Assembly (NCBI RefSeq): GCF_034675905.1 | Contig: NZ_JAUCCV010000005.1 | Location: 310,001-374,000, forward strand | Reading direction: 5' to 3' | Length of the DNA: 64,000 nt | Source of the DNA: Castellaniella sp034675905 | GTDB taxonomy: Bacteria > Pseudomonadota > Gammaproteobacteria > Burkholderiales > Burkholderiaceae_B | In this document: positions 14,994 through 23,615 of the stretch, one piece after another | Numbering within the stretch: the stretch's first letter is position 1 | Layout: every line of letters begins with the position of its first letter | Made by a program: the position numbers and the translations under genes | The notes under the pieces: model-generated | Database searches by the model: none | The model's input: the letters and a program-made list of their open reading frames with translations, nothing else | Told to the model about the DNA's origin: nothing

Positions 14994-17900
14994 GTGCGGT
15001 CTCCGGTGCTGGAATCACCAGCGGCGGGAATATGCGGCGCTTGATGGCCCAACAGTTTCGGCTTGGTCTTGAACAATTTCAGAATCACCACAAAGAAGGT
15101 CGGTACGAACAGCACGGCCAACGGCGTCGCCGCCAACATGCCGCCAAACACGCCCAGGCCCACCGCGTTCTGGCTGGCGGCCCCTGCGCCGCTGGCCAGT
15201 ACCAGCGGCACCACGCCCAGGATGAAGGCGAACGACGTCATCAGAATAGGCCGGAAACGCAGACGTGCAGCCTCGATGGCGGCTTCCTTCAGGCCCGCCC
15301 CGCTGGCGTACAGATCCTTGGCGAATTCCACGATCAGGATGGCGTTCTTCGCCGCCAGGCCGATCACGGTCACCATCCCGACCATGAAGTACACGTCGTT
15401 GTCCTTACCCATCAGGCTGCTGAGCAGCACGGCGCCCAGCATGCCCAGCGGCACAGCCAGCATCACCGACAGCGGGATGGCCCAACTTTCGTACAGAGCG
15501 GCCAGTACCATGAAGACAACCAGAATCGACAGGCCCATCAGGATGGAGGACTGGCTGCCTGCCTGGATTTCCTGGTAAGAAAGGCCGGTCCATTCATAGC
15601 CCAGACCGGATGGCAGCTGGGTGATCAGGCGTTCCATTTCGGCCATGGCCTGACCGGTGGAATAGCCCGGCGCCGCCGAGCCGCCGATGCGGATGGACTC
15701 ATAGCCGTTGTAGCGCACGACCTGAACCGGACCTCGTGTCCATTCCAGAGAGACAAACGAGGACAGCGGCACCATGTCGCCATTGGCGTTGCGGGCATTG
15801 AGCCGCAAGATGTCGTCCGGGTCCATCCGGGCGCTCTGATCAGCCTGGACCCAGATGTTCTGCACCCAGCCCTGATTGGTGAACTTGCCGATGTAGGCGG
15901 AACCGATCGCCGTGGAAATCAGCTGGGCTGTTTCGGAAAAATCCACGCCCAGGGCGGCTGCCTTGGTTCGATCGATGTTCACCTTCAACTGGGGACCCTC
16001 ACCCAGGCCGGTGATCCGCGTCCCGGTCAGGATGGGGCTTTGCGAGGCCAGCTGCAGCAACTGCTGAGTGGCGGCCTGCAAGGCATTGCTGCCCACGCCG
16101 CTACGGTCTTCCAGACGCAGATCGAACCCGGAAGCATTGCCCAGCGAGGAAATAGCGGGCGGCGTGATGGAAATCACCATGGAATCCGGCAGCCCGAACA
16201 ACAGCTTGCCCATGGCGGTGCCGGAAATCGCTTGCGCCGAATCACCCGGCCCCTTGCGTTCGGAAAAGTCCTTCAGGGGCACGAAGGCGATGGCGGCGTT
16301 CAGGCCGTTGCCGTTGAAACTGAAACCCTGGACGGCAATGATGTTGGCCACCTGCGGCAGAGCCATGAAATACTTTTCAACCGTGTCGATGATTTCCAGC
16401 GTGCGATTGGACGAAGCCCCCGAAGGCAGTTCGATATTTGCGATCACATAGCCCTGGTCTTCTTCAGGCAGGAATGAGGTGGGCAGGCGCACAAACATCC
16501 AGCCCAGCACCACGACCAGCAGGGCGAACATCAACATCATGCGCCCGCCGCGCTTCAGGCTGCGCGTGACCCAGTTTGTGTAGCCCTGGGTGGTGCGCTC
16601 GAAACCGCGGTTAAACCAGCCGAAGAAACCGCCCTTGGACGCGTGTTGGCCTTTGGGAATGGGCTTGAGAATGGTGGCGCACAGCGCCGGGGTGAAGCTG
16701 AGCGCCAGCAGCGCCGAGAACAGGATGGACACCGCCATGGCCACGGAGAACTGACGGTAGATCACCCCCACAGACCCCGACATGAAGGCCAGCGGCAGAA
16801 ACACCGTGGTCAGCACCAGCGTGATGCCGATGATGGCGCCGCTGATCTGCGGCATGGCTTTTTTCGTGGCTTCCTTGGGCGACAGGCCCTCTTCCGCCAT
16901 GATGCGCTCGACGTTCTCTACCACCACGATGGCATCATCCACCAGAATCCCGATGGCCAGCACCATGGCGAACATGGTCAGCACATTGATAGAGAATCCC
17001 AGGGCCAGCATCACGGTGAAGGCCCCCATCATCGCCACCGGCACCACCAGCGCGGGGATCAGCGTGTAGCGCACGTTCTGCAGGAACACGAACATCACCA
17101 CGAACACCAGCACCATAGCCTCGAACAGGGTGTGGACTACCTGCTCGATGGAAAGATCAATGTAGGGCGAAGTATCGTAGGGAATCTCGTAGGTGATATT
17201 GTCGGGGAAGAACTGGGACAATTCGACCATCTTGGCTTTGGCCAATTTGGCGGTCTCCAGGGCATTGGCCGTGGGCGTCAGCGACAGCGCGAAGGCGGCC
17301 GTCGCCTTGCCATTCAGACGTGCGCCGAACTGATAGTTGTCCGAACCGAGTTCGACCCGGGCGATGTCGTGGATGCGCACCGAAGAACCATCCGGATTAG
17401 CCCGCAGCACAATGTTGCCGAATTCTTCCGGCGTGGAGAGCTGGCCGTTGACAGTCAGGGGCGCCACGGTGCGCTGCGAACTGGGGTTGGGGGGCGAACC
17501 CAACTGGCCGCCGGAAATCACCAGGTTCTGCGACGCCAGGGCGCTGTTGACCTGAGACATGCTCAGGCCGTAGCCAACCAGCTTCTGCGGATCGACCCAG
17601 ATGCGCATGGCCCGACTGGCGGCAAAGAGCTGGAACTGGCCCACGCCCTTGATGCGTGACATGGGATTCTGGATGTTGCGCGTGATGTAGTCGGCCAAGG
17701 CATACTGGTCGACGGAGCCATCCTTGGACGACAAGGTGACCACCATCAGGAAGCCGGCGCTGGACTGGGTGACCTTCAGACCCTGCTGCGTCACAGCAGC
17801 GGGCAGCTTGGCCGTCGCATTGGACAGGCGATTCTGCACGTCCACCTGAGCCAGATCGGCATTCGTCCCCGGCGCGAAAGTGACAGTGGTTTGAGCCTGG

Positions 17901-18157
17901 CCGTTGGAATCGCTGACGGATTCGTAGTACAGCAGGCCCTTGGCGCCGTTCAATTCGTTTTCGATCACGCTGGCCACGCTGGTGGAGACCTCGGATGCCG
18001 AAGCGCCCGGATAGGTGGCGGTGATGGTCACGGTAGGCGGAGCGACGTCAGGATACTGCGACACCGCCATATTAGGGATGGCCAGGATGCCGGCCAGCGC
18101 AATGGCCAGCGCGACTACCCAGGCAAAAATTGGCCGTTCAATAAAAAACTGTGGCAT
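14990..18157 (-). CDS. RND multidrug efflux transporter (AcrB/MexB, HAE1 family)
   Basis: Inner-membrane proton-driven pump of 1055 aa. It begins MPQFFIERPIFAWVVALAI, as nearly all HAE1 transporters do. Other signatures: SQYPDVAPPTVTI, the GxSxDD-like region ending AIGILVDDAIVVVENVERIM with the paired Asp of the proton relay, and LPTSFLPEEDQGYV in the second half; twelve membrane helices and two large periplasmic loops fit. It lies between adaptor and outer-membrane genes on the same strand. Substrate range cannot be read from sequence; the closest well-known arrangement is MexAB-OprM. Confidence 0.97.
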   Translation of the reverse strand: MPQFFIERPIFAWVVALAIALAGILAIPNMAVSQYPDVAPPTVTITATYPGASASEVSTSVASVIENELNGAKGLLYYESVSDSNGQAQTTVTFAPGTNADLAQVDVQNRLSNATAKLPAAVTQQGLKVTQSSAGFLMVVTLSSKDGSVDQYALADYITRNIQNPMSRIKGVGQFQLFAASRAMRIWVDPQKLVGYGLSMSQVNSALASQNLVISGGQLGSPPNPSSQRTVAPLTVNGQLSTPEEFGNIVLRANPDGSSVRIHDIARVELGSDNYQFGARLNGKATAAFALSLTPTANALETAKLAKAKMVELSQFFPDNITYEIPYDTSPYIDLSIEQVVHTLFEAMVLVFVVMFVFLQNVRYTLIPALVVPVAMMGAFTVMLALGFSINVLTMFAMVLAIGILVDDAIVVVENVERIMAEEGLSPKEATKKAMPQISGAIIGITLVLTTVFLPLAFMSGSVGVIYRQFSVAMAVSILFSALLALSFTPALCATILKPIPKGQHASKGGFFGWFNRGFERTTQGYTNWVTRSLKRGGRMMLMFALLVVVLGWMFVRLPTSFLPEEDQGYVIANIELPSGASSNRTLEIIDTVEKYFMALPQVANIIAVQGFSFNGNGLNAAIAFVPLKDFSERKGPGDSAQAISGTAMGKLLFGLPDSMVISITPPAISSLGNASGFDLRLEDRSGVGSNALQAATQQLLQLASQSPILTGTRITGLGEGPQLKVNIDRTKAAALGVDFSETAQLISTAIGSAYIGKFTNQGWVQNIWVQADQSARMDPDDILRLNARNANGDMVPLSSFVSLEWTRGPVQVVRYNGYESIRIGGSAAPGYSTGQAMAEMERLITQLPSGLGYEWTGLSYQEIQAGSQSSILMGLSILVVFMVLAALYESWAIPLSVMLAVPLGMLGAVLLSSLMGKDNDVYFMVGMVTVIGLAAKNAILIVEFAKDLYASGAGLKEAAIEAARLRFRPILMTSFAFILGVVPLVLASGAGAASQNAVGLGVFGGMLAATPLAVLFVPTFFVVILKLFKTKPKLLGHQAPHIPAAGDSSTGDRT

Positions 18158-18201
18158 GAGAGCTCGCGTAAAAACCGGACAAGAGTCGGATGGGCTGGTG
18201 G

Positions 18202-19458
18202 TTAACCTGCCTTGGCCTGGGAATCTGCATCAGCAGCGGGCTTTTGGTCCGACGGCTGGCTGGCGGCCGGCGCAGCTGCACCGGGTTGAGCGCCGGGCTG
18301 GGCAGCCGACGGTTTTTTCCAAGGCATGGCCTGCACCGGCGCGCCTGGACGGATTTTCTGGAAACCCTCGACCACCAGGTCATCGCCGGCCTGGATGCCC
18401 TGATACACGATATAGCCCTGTCCCGCACGCGGCCCGATCTGAACCGGTGTGAACACGGCCTTGCCGTCCTTGACCAGCACCACCGTACTGTTGCCATCCG
18501 CCGTGCGCTGGATGGCCTGTTCCGGCACGATCAGCGCCTGGGGATCCGTGCCTTGGGCCAAACGCACCCGCACATACAGGCCCGGCAACAGGATTTGTTC
18601 CGGATTCGGGAACAGGGCCCGCAGATTGACCTGGCCGGTACCCGGATCAACCGCAACACCGGAAAACAGCAGTTTGCCTTCGTGACGATACACGCTGCTG
18701 TCATCCATCAGGACCTCGGCGCGGGTATTGCCCTGGGCGTCTGGCGTCACCACGCCATCGGCGATCTGGCGGCGCAAGGTGGAGATCTGCGCCACCGGCT
18801 GAGTGATGTCCACATAAACCTGATCCAGACGATGGACAGTGGCCAGCTGGGTCGCGGAACTGGCGCTGACCAGCGCCCCCACTGTCACCAGCGACTTGCC
18901 GATCTGTCCATCGATGGGCGACGTCACTCGGGTGTAGCCCAGATCAATGGTGGCGGCCTCCAGGACAGCCTTGGCTGCTGCCACGTTGGCCTCGGTCTGA
19001 CGGGCCTGGGCCACGGCATTGTCGTAATCCTGCTGGCTGACGGCATGCTGTTGAATCAGTTTGCCGAAACGCTGCGCCTGGAGCTTGGCCGTTGTGGCGG
19101 CCGCCTGGGCATTTTTCAGTTGGGCGGCAGCTTGGTCGCGGGCAGCCTGATAGGGCGCCGGATCGATGGTGAACAGCAACTGCCCGGCCTTGACCGTGCC
19201 GCCCTGCTGGAATTCGATCCCCTGGACGATGCCCGTCACCCGGGCGCGGATTTCCGCGTCCTCGATGGCCTGCACGCGGCCAGGCAGTTCCGTGTTGACA
19301 GCGGCGGCCTGAGGCTGAATCTGAATCACGCTGACGGGAACCTTCATGCCTTGCATGCCCCCCTGTGATTTGTCGCCGCAGGCTGCCAAGAAGGTCAGCA
19401 GCAGTGCCAGTGACAGGGGCCGCAGCACCCGACCGGCGGGCAGTTGCAGAAAGGCCAT
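18202..19458 (-). CDS. RND efflux periplasmic adaptor lipoprotein (AcrA/MexA family)
   Basis: Membrane fusion protein of 418 aa linking the inner-membrane pump to the outer-membrane channel. The lipobox LTFLAAC (C27) follows an N-terminal signal. Barrel-sandwich and hairpin motifs include ELPGRVQAIEDAEIRARVTG, GQLLFTIDPAPYQ, and VTSPIDGQIGKSLVTVGALV; the C-terminus is Ala/Pro/Gln-rich. It is separated from the tetR gene by 170 bp, which must hold its promoter if it is independent of tetR; the only dyad I see there is GGATG-N7-CATCC (about 19517-19533). Confidence 0.95.
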   Translation of the reverse strand: MAFLQLPAGRVLRPLSLALLLTFLAACGDKSQGGMQGMKVPVSVIQIQPQAAAVNTELPGRVQAIEDAEIRARVTGIVQGIEFQQGGTVKAGQLLFTIDPAPYQAARDQAAAQLKNAQAAATTAKLQAQRFGKLIQQHAVSQQDYDNAVAQARQTEANVAAAKAVLEAATIDLGYTRVTSPIDGQIGKSLVTVGALVSASSATQLATVHRLDQVYVDITQPVAQISTLRRQIADGVVTPDAQGNTRAEVLMDDSSVYRHEGKLLFSGVAVDPGTGQVNLRALFPNPEQILLPGLYVRVRLAQGTDPQALIVPEQAIQRTADGNSTVVLVKDGKAVFTPVQIGPRAGQGYIVYQGIQAGDDLVVEGFQKIRPGAPVQAMPWKKPSAAQPGAQPGAAAPAASQPSDQKPAADADSQAKAG

Positions 19459-19628
19459 AAGAGAACTCCCGAATGAATATTTTTAGATGAAAAGCAAGAA
19501 AAGAACACCGTCTCGGGGATGCACAGGACATCCGCCGCATCACGCAATGACGCAGCGACCGACCAGAACAATCCAAAAGTATAAAAGGAAACCCCGCGAG
19601 CCAGAAGAGGAATGTAGCGATGAGGAAA

Positions 19629-20177
19629 TCACGCCTCATCCTTGGTAAAACAATCCACCAGGATATTGATCCGCGCCGTCAGCACATCCAGCGGCGGCCG
19701 GTCCGCGAACAGACCATCCAGCGCCAACATGAAAACCTGCGCCAGATCCATATCGTTCAGCACCTGGACGATACATTCCAGCACCCCTTCCCGGTGATGA
19801 CAGGCGACGTTGGGACGCAGGCGCTCGTAGACATCCTGGAATTCACTCGCCATGGGGGCGGCGACCATTTCCGACCAGGAATCCAGGATCAGGCAATGAC
19901 AGACGCGCCGCAGGCGCTGACGGACGGTGCCGCCTTGCTGCGCTGCCTGTTTGGCCGGCTGCACGCGCGACAGAATCCAGTCGTCAACGCATTGGACGAA
20001 AATGTCTTCCTTGTCTTTGAACGTGCGATACAACAAGGTGCGGGAGATGACGGCCCGCTGAGCGATATCTTCCAGGCTGGTGCGCGAAAAACCGAAATTC
20101 AGAAAGCACCAGCGCGCCGCATCCAGGATGCGGGTACGACGCTCTGCCAGGGCTTCCGGATCGAGTTTCTGTGCCAT
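19629..20177 (-). CDS. TetR/AcrR-family repressor of the efflux operon
   Basis: DNA-binding regulator of 182 aa. The N-terminal helix-turn-helix is clear (RILDAARWCFLNFGFSRTSLEDIAQRAVISRTLLYRTFKDKEDIF, residues about 16-60); the C-terminal ligand domain is diverged. It lies directly upstream of, and parallel to, the adaptor gene, so it very likely controls the pump. The start ATG (20175-20177) has no ribosome site and begins 6 bases after a -10 element, so its mRNA is predicted to be leaderless. The perfect palindrome overlapping that promoter suggests autorepression. Confidence 0.92.
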   Translation of the reverse strand: MAQKLDPEALAERRTRILDAARWCFLNFGFSRTSLEDIAQRAVISRTLLYRTFKDKEDIFVQCVDDWILSRVQPAKQAAQQGGTVRQRLRRVCHCLILDSWSEMVAAPMASEFQDVYERLRPNVACHHREGVLECIVQVLNDMDLAQVFMLALDGLFADRPPLDVLTARINILVDCFTKDEA

Positions 20178-20183
20178 CCGGTC

Positions 20184-20212
20184 ATAATGACAAAAAATAC
20201 TTTTTTTGTCAA
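20184..20212 (-). promoter_or_regulatory. tetR promoter with embedded palindromic operator; predicted leaderless start
   Basis: Minus strand: -35 TTGACA (20207-20212), exactly 17 bp, -10 CATTAT (20184-20189). The perfect 10-bp inverted repeat TGACAAAAAA / TTTTTTGTCA (20188-20197 and 20202-20211, 4-bp centre) overlaps both hexamers. The predicted start point coincides with the tetR ATG, only 6 bases after the -10. Confidence 0.8.
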
Positions 20213-20220
20213 AGGCAAAA

Positions 20221-21015
20221 TCAACCTAACAACAAGGTGTCATCGGCCAATTCTTCGCCCCGCACGCGCTCGAACATGGTCAGCAGGTCGGGGACTTCCA
20301 GTCCGCGCCGGGTATCGCCGGACACGTCCAGCACCACACGTCCCTGGTGCAGCATGACCGTCCGATCGCCTACATCCAGGGCCTGGCGCATGCTGTGCGT
20401 GACCATCATGGTGGTCAGTCCATGTTCGGCCACGATGCGGGCGGTCAGGTTCAACACGAACTGCGCCGTGCGCGGATCCAGCGCTGCCGTATGTTCATCC
20501 AGCAGCAGGATGCGCGATGGCCGTAGGGCAGCCATCAGCAGGCTGACAGCCTGGCGCTGACCGCCCGAGAGCAGGCCGATACGGTCGGTCAGGCGATTTT
20601 CCAAGCCCAGTCCCAGCATCATCAGCCGTTCGCGGAACAGCACGCGCATTTCGCCACGCACCGCCTGCCGCAGGCTGCGGAACTGCCCCCGGCCCAGAGC
20701 CAGGGACATGTTTTCCTCGATCGTCAGATTTTCACAGGTACCCGCCATCGGGTCCTGGAATACCCGGGCGACCTTGCGGGCGCGGTCCCAGACCGGCTGG
20801 CGCGTGACGTCTTCGCCATCGATCAGGATGGCGCCGCTATCTATCGCCTGTTCACCCGAAATGGCGTTCAGAAAGGTAGATTTACCTGCCCCGTTGGAGC
20901 CGATGACCGTCACGAACTGGCCAGCCGGAATTTCCAGAGACATGCCGCGCATGGCCTGGGTTTCGATCGGCGTGCCGGGGTTGAAGGTCAGGTGCAGATT
21001 CTGTGCGCTCAGCAT
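20221..21015 (-). CDS. ABC transporter ATP-binding protein (TrpXYZ-type importer)
   Basis: ATPase of 264 aa energising the adjacent permease. Walker A is GSNGAGKST (residues 39-47); the signature is LLSGGQRQAVSLLMAAL; Walker B is ILLLDEHTAALD; the switch His is in MMVTHSMRQAL. The combination with a permease of the branched/BMP-like class and a PF04392-type binding protein matches transporters sometimes linked to aromatic amino acids. The start lies 3 bases after the permease stop. Its stop lies 9 bases beyond the tetR -35. Confidence 0.92.
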   Translation of the reverse strand: MLSAQNLHLTFNPGTPIETQAMRGMSLEIPAGQFVTVIGSNGAGKSTFLNAISGEQAIDSGAILIDGEDVTRQPVWDRARKVARVFQDPMAGTCENLTIEENMSLALGRGQFRSLRQAVRGEMRVLFRERLMMLGLGLENRLTDRIGLLSGGQRQAVSLLMAALRPSRILLLDEHTAALDPRTAQFVLNLTARIVAEHGLTTMMVTHSMRQALDVGDRTVMLHQGRVVLDVSGDTRRGLEVPDLLTMFERVRGEELADDTLLLG

Positions 21016-21018
21016 GGC

Positions 21019-21906
21019 TCAAGCCCTCTTTTTCGACAAGCGCTGCTTGACCAGCGGAATGACCAGCGCCACCGTCACCAGCACTGCCGTCACCAGATTC
21101 AAGTCTTGCGCCTTCAGGCCGACGAAATCGGCATTGAGCGCCAGGGCGATGAAAAAGCGGTACAGCACGGCGCCGATGATGACGGCCAGAGTTGCCACCA
21201 TCAGGCGGCGCGACGGCAGGACGGACTCGCCGATGATGACGGCGGCCAGACCGATCACGATAGTGCCGATCCCCATGGAGATATCCGCCCCACCCTGCGA
21301 TTGGGCGAACAAAGCCCCCGCCAGACCGCACAAGGCATTGGAAATCGCCATGCCCAGCAGGATCATGCGCCCGGTGTGTATGCCCTGGGAACGCGCCATG
21401 CGCGGGTTCGAACCAGTGGAACGCATCGCCAGGCCGACCTGGGTGGAAAAGAACCAGTCAAGCGCCAGCTTGACGACCACCACCAGCGCCAGCAAGATAA
21501 GCGGCCTGGCGATGAAGTCGTCCAGCCCTTCAGGCTGCAGCACTGTAAAGACCGTGGGGTCGGTGATCAGCGGCACATTGGGCGCATCCATGATGCGCAG
21601 ATTGATCGAATACAACGCGATCATCATCAGGATGCTGGCCAGCAGATCCATGATTTTGAGGCTGACATTCAGCCAGCCGGTAATCATCCCGGCAAACCCC
21701 GCCGCCAAAGTCGCGATCAGGGTGGCCAGGAAAGGATCCATGCCGTGGTGAATCAGGATTGCGGCGGTCGCCCCCCCTAGGGGGAAGCTGCCGTCGACCG
21801 TCAGATCAGGGAAATTCAGGACGCGAAAGGAAATCAGGACGCCCAGGGCGACCAGGCCGAAAATCAGCCCGATCTCGAAGGCGCCCCACATCGAATAAAT
21901 GGACAT
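21019..21906 (-). CDS. ABC transporter permease (TrpXYZ-type importer)
   Basis: Inner-membrane permease of 295 aa with about 8-9 hydrophobic segments, starting MSIYSMWGAFEIGLIFGLVALGVLISFRVL. LNFPDLTVDGSFPLGGATAA and SRRLMVATLAVIIGAVLYRFF are typical of this permease class. It lies between the binding protein (15 bp upstream) and the ATPase (3 bp downstream), forming a three-gene importer. Confidence 0.92.
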   Translation of the reverse strand: MSIYSMWGAFEIGLIFGLVALGVLISFRVLNFPDLTVDGSFPLGGATAAILIHHGMDPFLATLIATLAAGFAGMITGWLNVSLKIMDLLASILMMIALYSINLRIMDAPNVPLITDPTVFTVLQPEGLDDFIARPLILLALVVVVKLALDWFFSTQVGLAMRSTGSNPRMARSQGIHTGRMILLGMAISNALCGLAGALFAQSQGGADISMGIGTIVIGLAAVIIGESVLPSRRLMVATLAVIIGAVLYRFFIALALNADFVGLKAQDLNLVTAVLVTVALVIPLVKQRLSKKRA

Positions 21907-21921
21907 GAGCGAAACGGCGGA

Positions 21922-22890
21922 TTACTTGATGACCTGGGCGGCGGATTTGATCAGCGCGTCGGACAGGGTCACGCCTTGTTTCTGGGCAGCCCCCGGGCTG
22001 ACGAACAATTCTTGCTTGACGCTGGTTTCCGAAGCAATGTCGCCGGGCTTTTCGCCCTTGAGGATACGCACGACGATGGCGCCGGTCTGCAGGCCCAGAT
22101 CATGGTAATTGATCCCCAACGCAGCAATGGCCCCGCGCTTCACGCTGTCGGTATCCGAAGCGATCAACGGGATCTTGGCCGAATTGCCGACCTTAACCAG
22201 GGATTCATAGGCCGACACGACGTTATTGTCGGTATTGGTATAGATGACGTCAACCTTGCCCACCAGGCTGCGGGCGGCTGCACCCACGTCTACCGTCCGG
22301 GCTGCCGTGGCTTCGACCAGGCTCATGCCTGCCTTGGGCAGCAGTTCGCGCATCTGCTTGACCACGACCACGGAATTGGCTTCGCCCGGGTTATAGACCA
22401 TGCCGACTTTTTTCGCATTGGGTACGACTTTCTTGATCAGCTCGATCTGCTTTTCCAGCGACAGCGCATCGGACACCCCCGTGACGTTGGTACCCGACGC
22501 CCCCCAGCCAGGGACCAGCTGAGCGGCCACCGGATCCGTCACGGCGGAATACACCACGGGGATGGTCTTGGTGGCGGCCACGACGGCCTGCGCCGAAGGT
22601 GTGGCGATGGCCACGATCACGTCGGGCTTGTCACCGATGAATTTGCGGGCGATCTGGGCGGCGATGGCCGTATTGCCCTGCGCCGTCTGGAACTGCCATT
22701 TCAGACCCTTGGCCTCGGTGTAGCCGGCCTTGGTCAGCGCTTCTTGGATACCGTCCTTCACGGAGTCCAGCGCGGGATGCTCGACGATGGAGGTCACCGC
22801 CACCGATTGAGCGTGCGCCTGAGGTGCAGCCAGGGCGCCGACGACGGCAGCAACGCCAGCCAATTTACGAAGAACGGGATGCAGATTCAT
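21922..22890 (-). CDS. ABC transporter substrate-binding protein (PF04392 / TrpX-like)
   Basis: Periplasmic solute receptor of 322 aa with a signal peptide cleaved near AHA-QS (about residue 27). The mature part has the two-lobed ABC_sub_bind pattern: VTSIVEHPALDSVKDGIQEAL, IARKFIGDKPDVIVAIATPSAQAVV, IPVVYSAVTDPVAAQLV, KVGMVYNPGEANSV, and AALGINYHDLGLQTG. A strong AGGAGCC ribosome site precedes the ATG. It lies 47 bp downstream of trpF on the same strand. The ligand is not determinable here; the TrpX relationship and the trpF neighbour make aromatic compounds a reasonable guess. Confidence 0.92.
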   Translation of the reverse strand: MNLHPVLRKLAGVAAVVGALAAPQAHAQSVAVTSIVEHPALDSVKDGIQEALTKAGYTEAKGLKWQFQTAQGNTAIAAQIARKFIGDKPDVIVAIATPSAQAVVAATKTIPVVYSAVTDPVAAQLVPGWGASGTNVTGVSDALSLEKQIELIKKVVPNAKKVGMVYNPGEANSVVVVKQMRELLPKAGMSLVEATAARTVDVGAAARSLVGKVDVIYTNTDNNVVSAYESLVKVGNSAKIPLIASDTDSVKRGAIAALGINYHDLGLQTGAIVVRILKGEKPGDIASETSVKQELFVSPGAAQKQGVTLSDALIKSAAQVIK

Positions 22891-22937
22891 GTAAGGCTCC
22901 TTTGAGGATAAGGCATCAGTATTATTAGTAGCGGCGC

Positions 22938-23615
22938 TTAGTTTAACCCGCAGCGCCGGCGGTCGGCGGCTTGCACCGCCTGCATGAACGCCTGGATCTT
23001 GGCGGGGTCCTTGATACCGGGTGCGGATTCCACTCCGCTGCTGACATCCACCGCAAAGGGCTGTCGAGCCGCCATATCGGCCCCCACTCCATCGACCGTC
23101 AGGCCGCCGGACAAGATCAGTGCAGGCACACCGCCGCCGCGCGGCAATTGCGACAGCAATTCCGCATCGAGACGATGGCCGCTGCCCCCGTACGCGGGGC
23201 TGTAGCTGTCGAACAGCCAGCCGCTGGCATCAGGGTAGCGCGCACAGGCCGCTGCCAGGCTCGCTGCCGAATCCAGACCCGGCGCGCCGACGCGGAAAGC
23301 CTTCAGATAGCGAACACCGAACTGCTCGCAGAAAGCGACGGATTCCTCGCCGTGAAACTGCAACAGATCGGGATGCACGGCATCCAGCACCTGCCGGACA
23401 TCCTCTGGTTGCGGATTGACGAACAGCGCCACCACCGACATGAAGGCCGGCACCTGCGACCGCAGGGCGGCTGCCTGCGCCAAGGAGACGCAACGCCGGC
23501 TGGCAGGATAGAACACCAGGCCCACCGCATCCGCCCCGGCTTGAATGACGGCCTGCACATCGACCGGCCGGGTGAGACCGCAGATCTTGACGCGCGTGCG
23601 GCTGGCGACGGTCAC
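22938..23615 (-). CDS. trpF: Phosphoribosylanthranilate isomerase
   Basis: Tryptophan biosynthesis: Amadori isomerisation of phosphoribosylanthranilate to CdRP. The 225-aa (beta/alpha)8 barrel shows VKICGLTRPVDVQ with the catalytic Cys near residue 12, GLVFYPASRRCV, LQFHGEE, LSGGLTVDGV (phosphate loop) and FAVDVSSGVESAPGIKD with the catalytic Asp. Start GTG at 23613-23615 overlaps the TRAP permease stop by GTGA and follows a GGGAG ribosome site. trpB and trpA, which usually follow trpF in this lineage, are absent; the ABC importer lies there instead. Confidence 0.96.
   Translation of the reverse strand: MTVASRTRVKICGLTRPVDVQAVIQAGADAVGLVFYPASRRCVSLAQAAALRSQVPAFMSVVALFVNPQPEDVRQVLDAVHPDLLQFHGEESVAFCEQFGVRYLKAFRVGAPGLDSAASLAAACARYPDASGWLFDSYSPAYGGSGHRLDAELLSQLPRGGGVPALILSGGLTVDGVGADMAARQPFAVDVSSGVESAPGIKDPAKIQAFMQAVQAADRRRCGLN

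Noticed and set aside
20188..20211. TGACAAAAAA palindrome as a terminator for the ABC operon
   Set aside because: The stem is almost all A/T, and it coincides exactly with the -35/-10 region of tetR, so an operator is the better reading.
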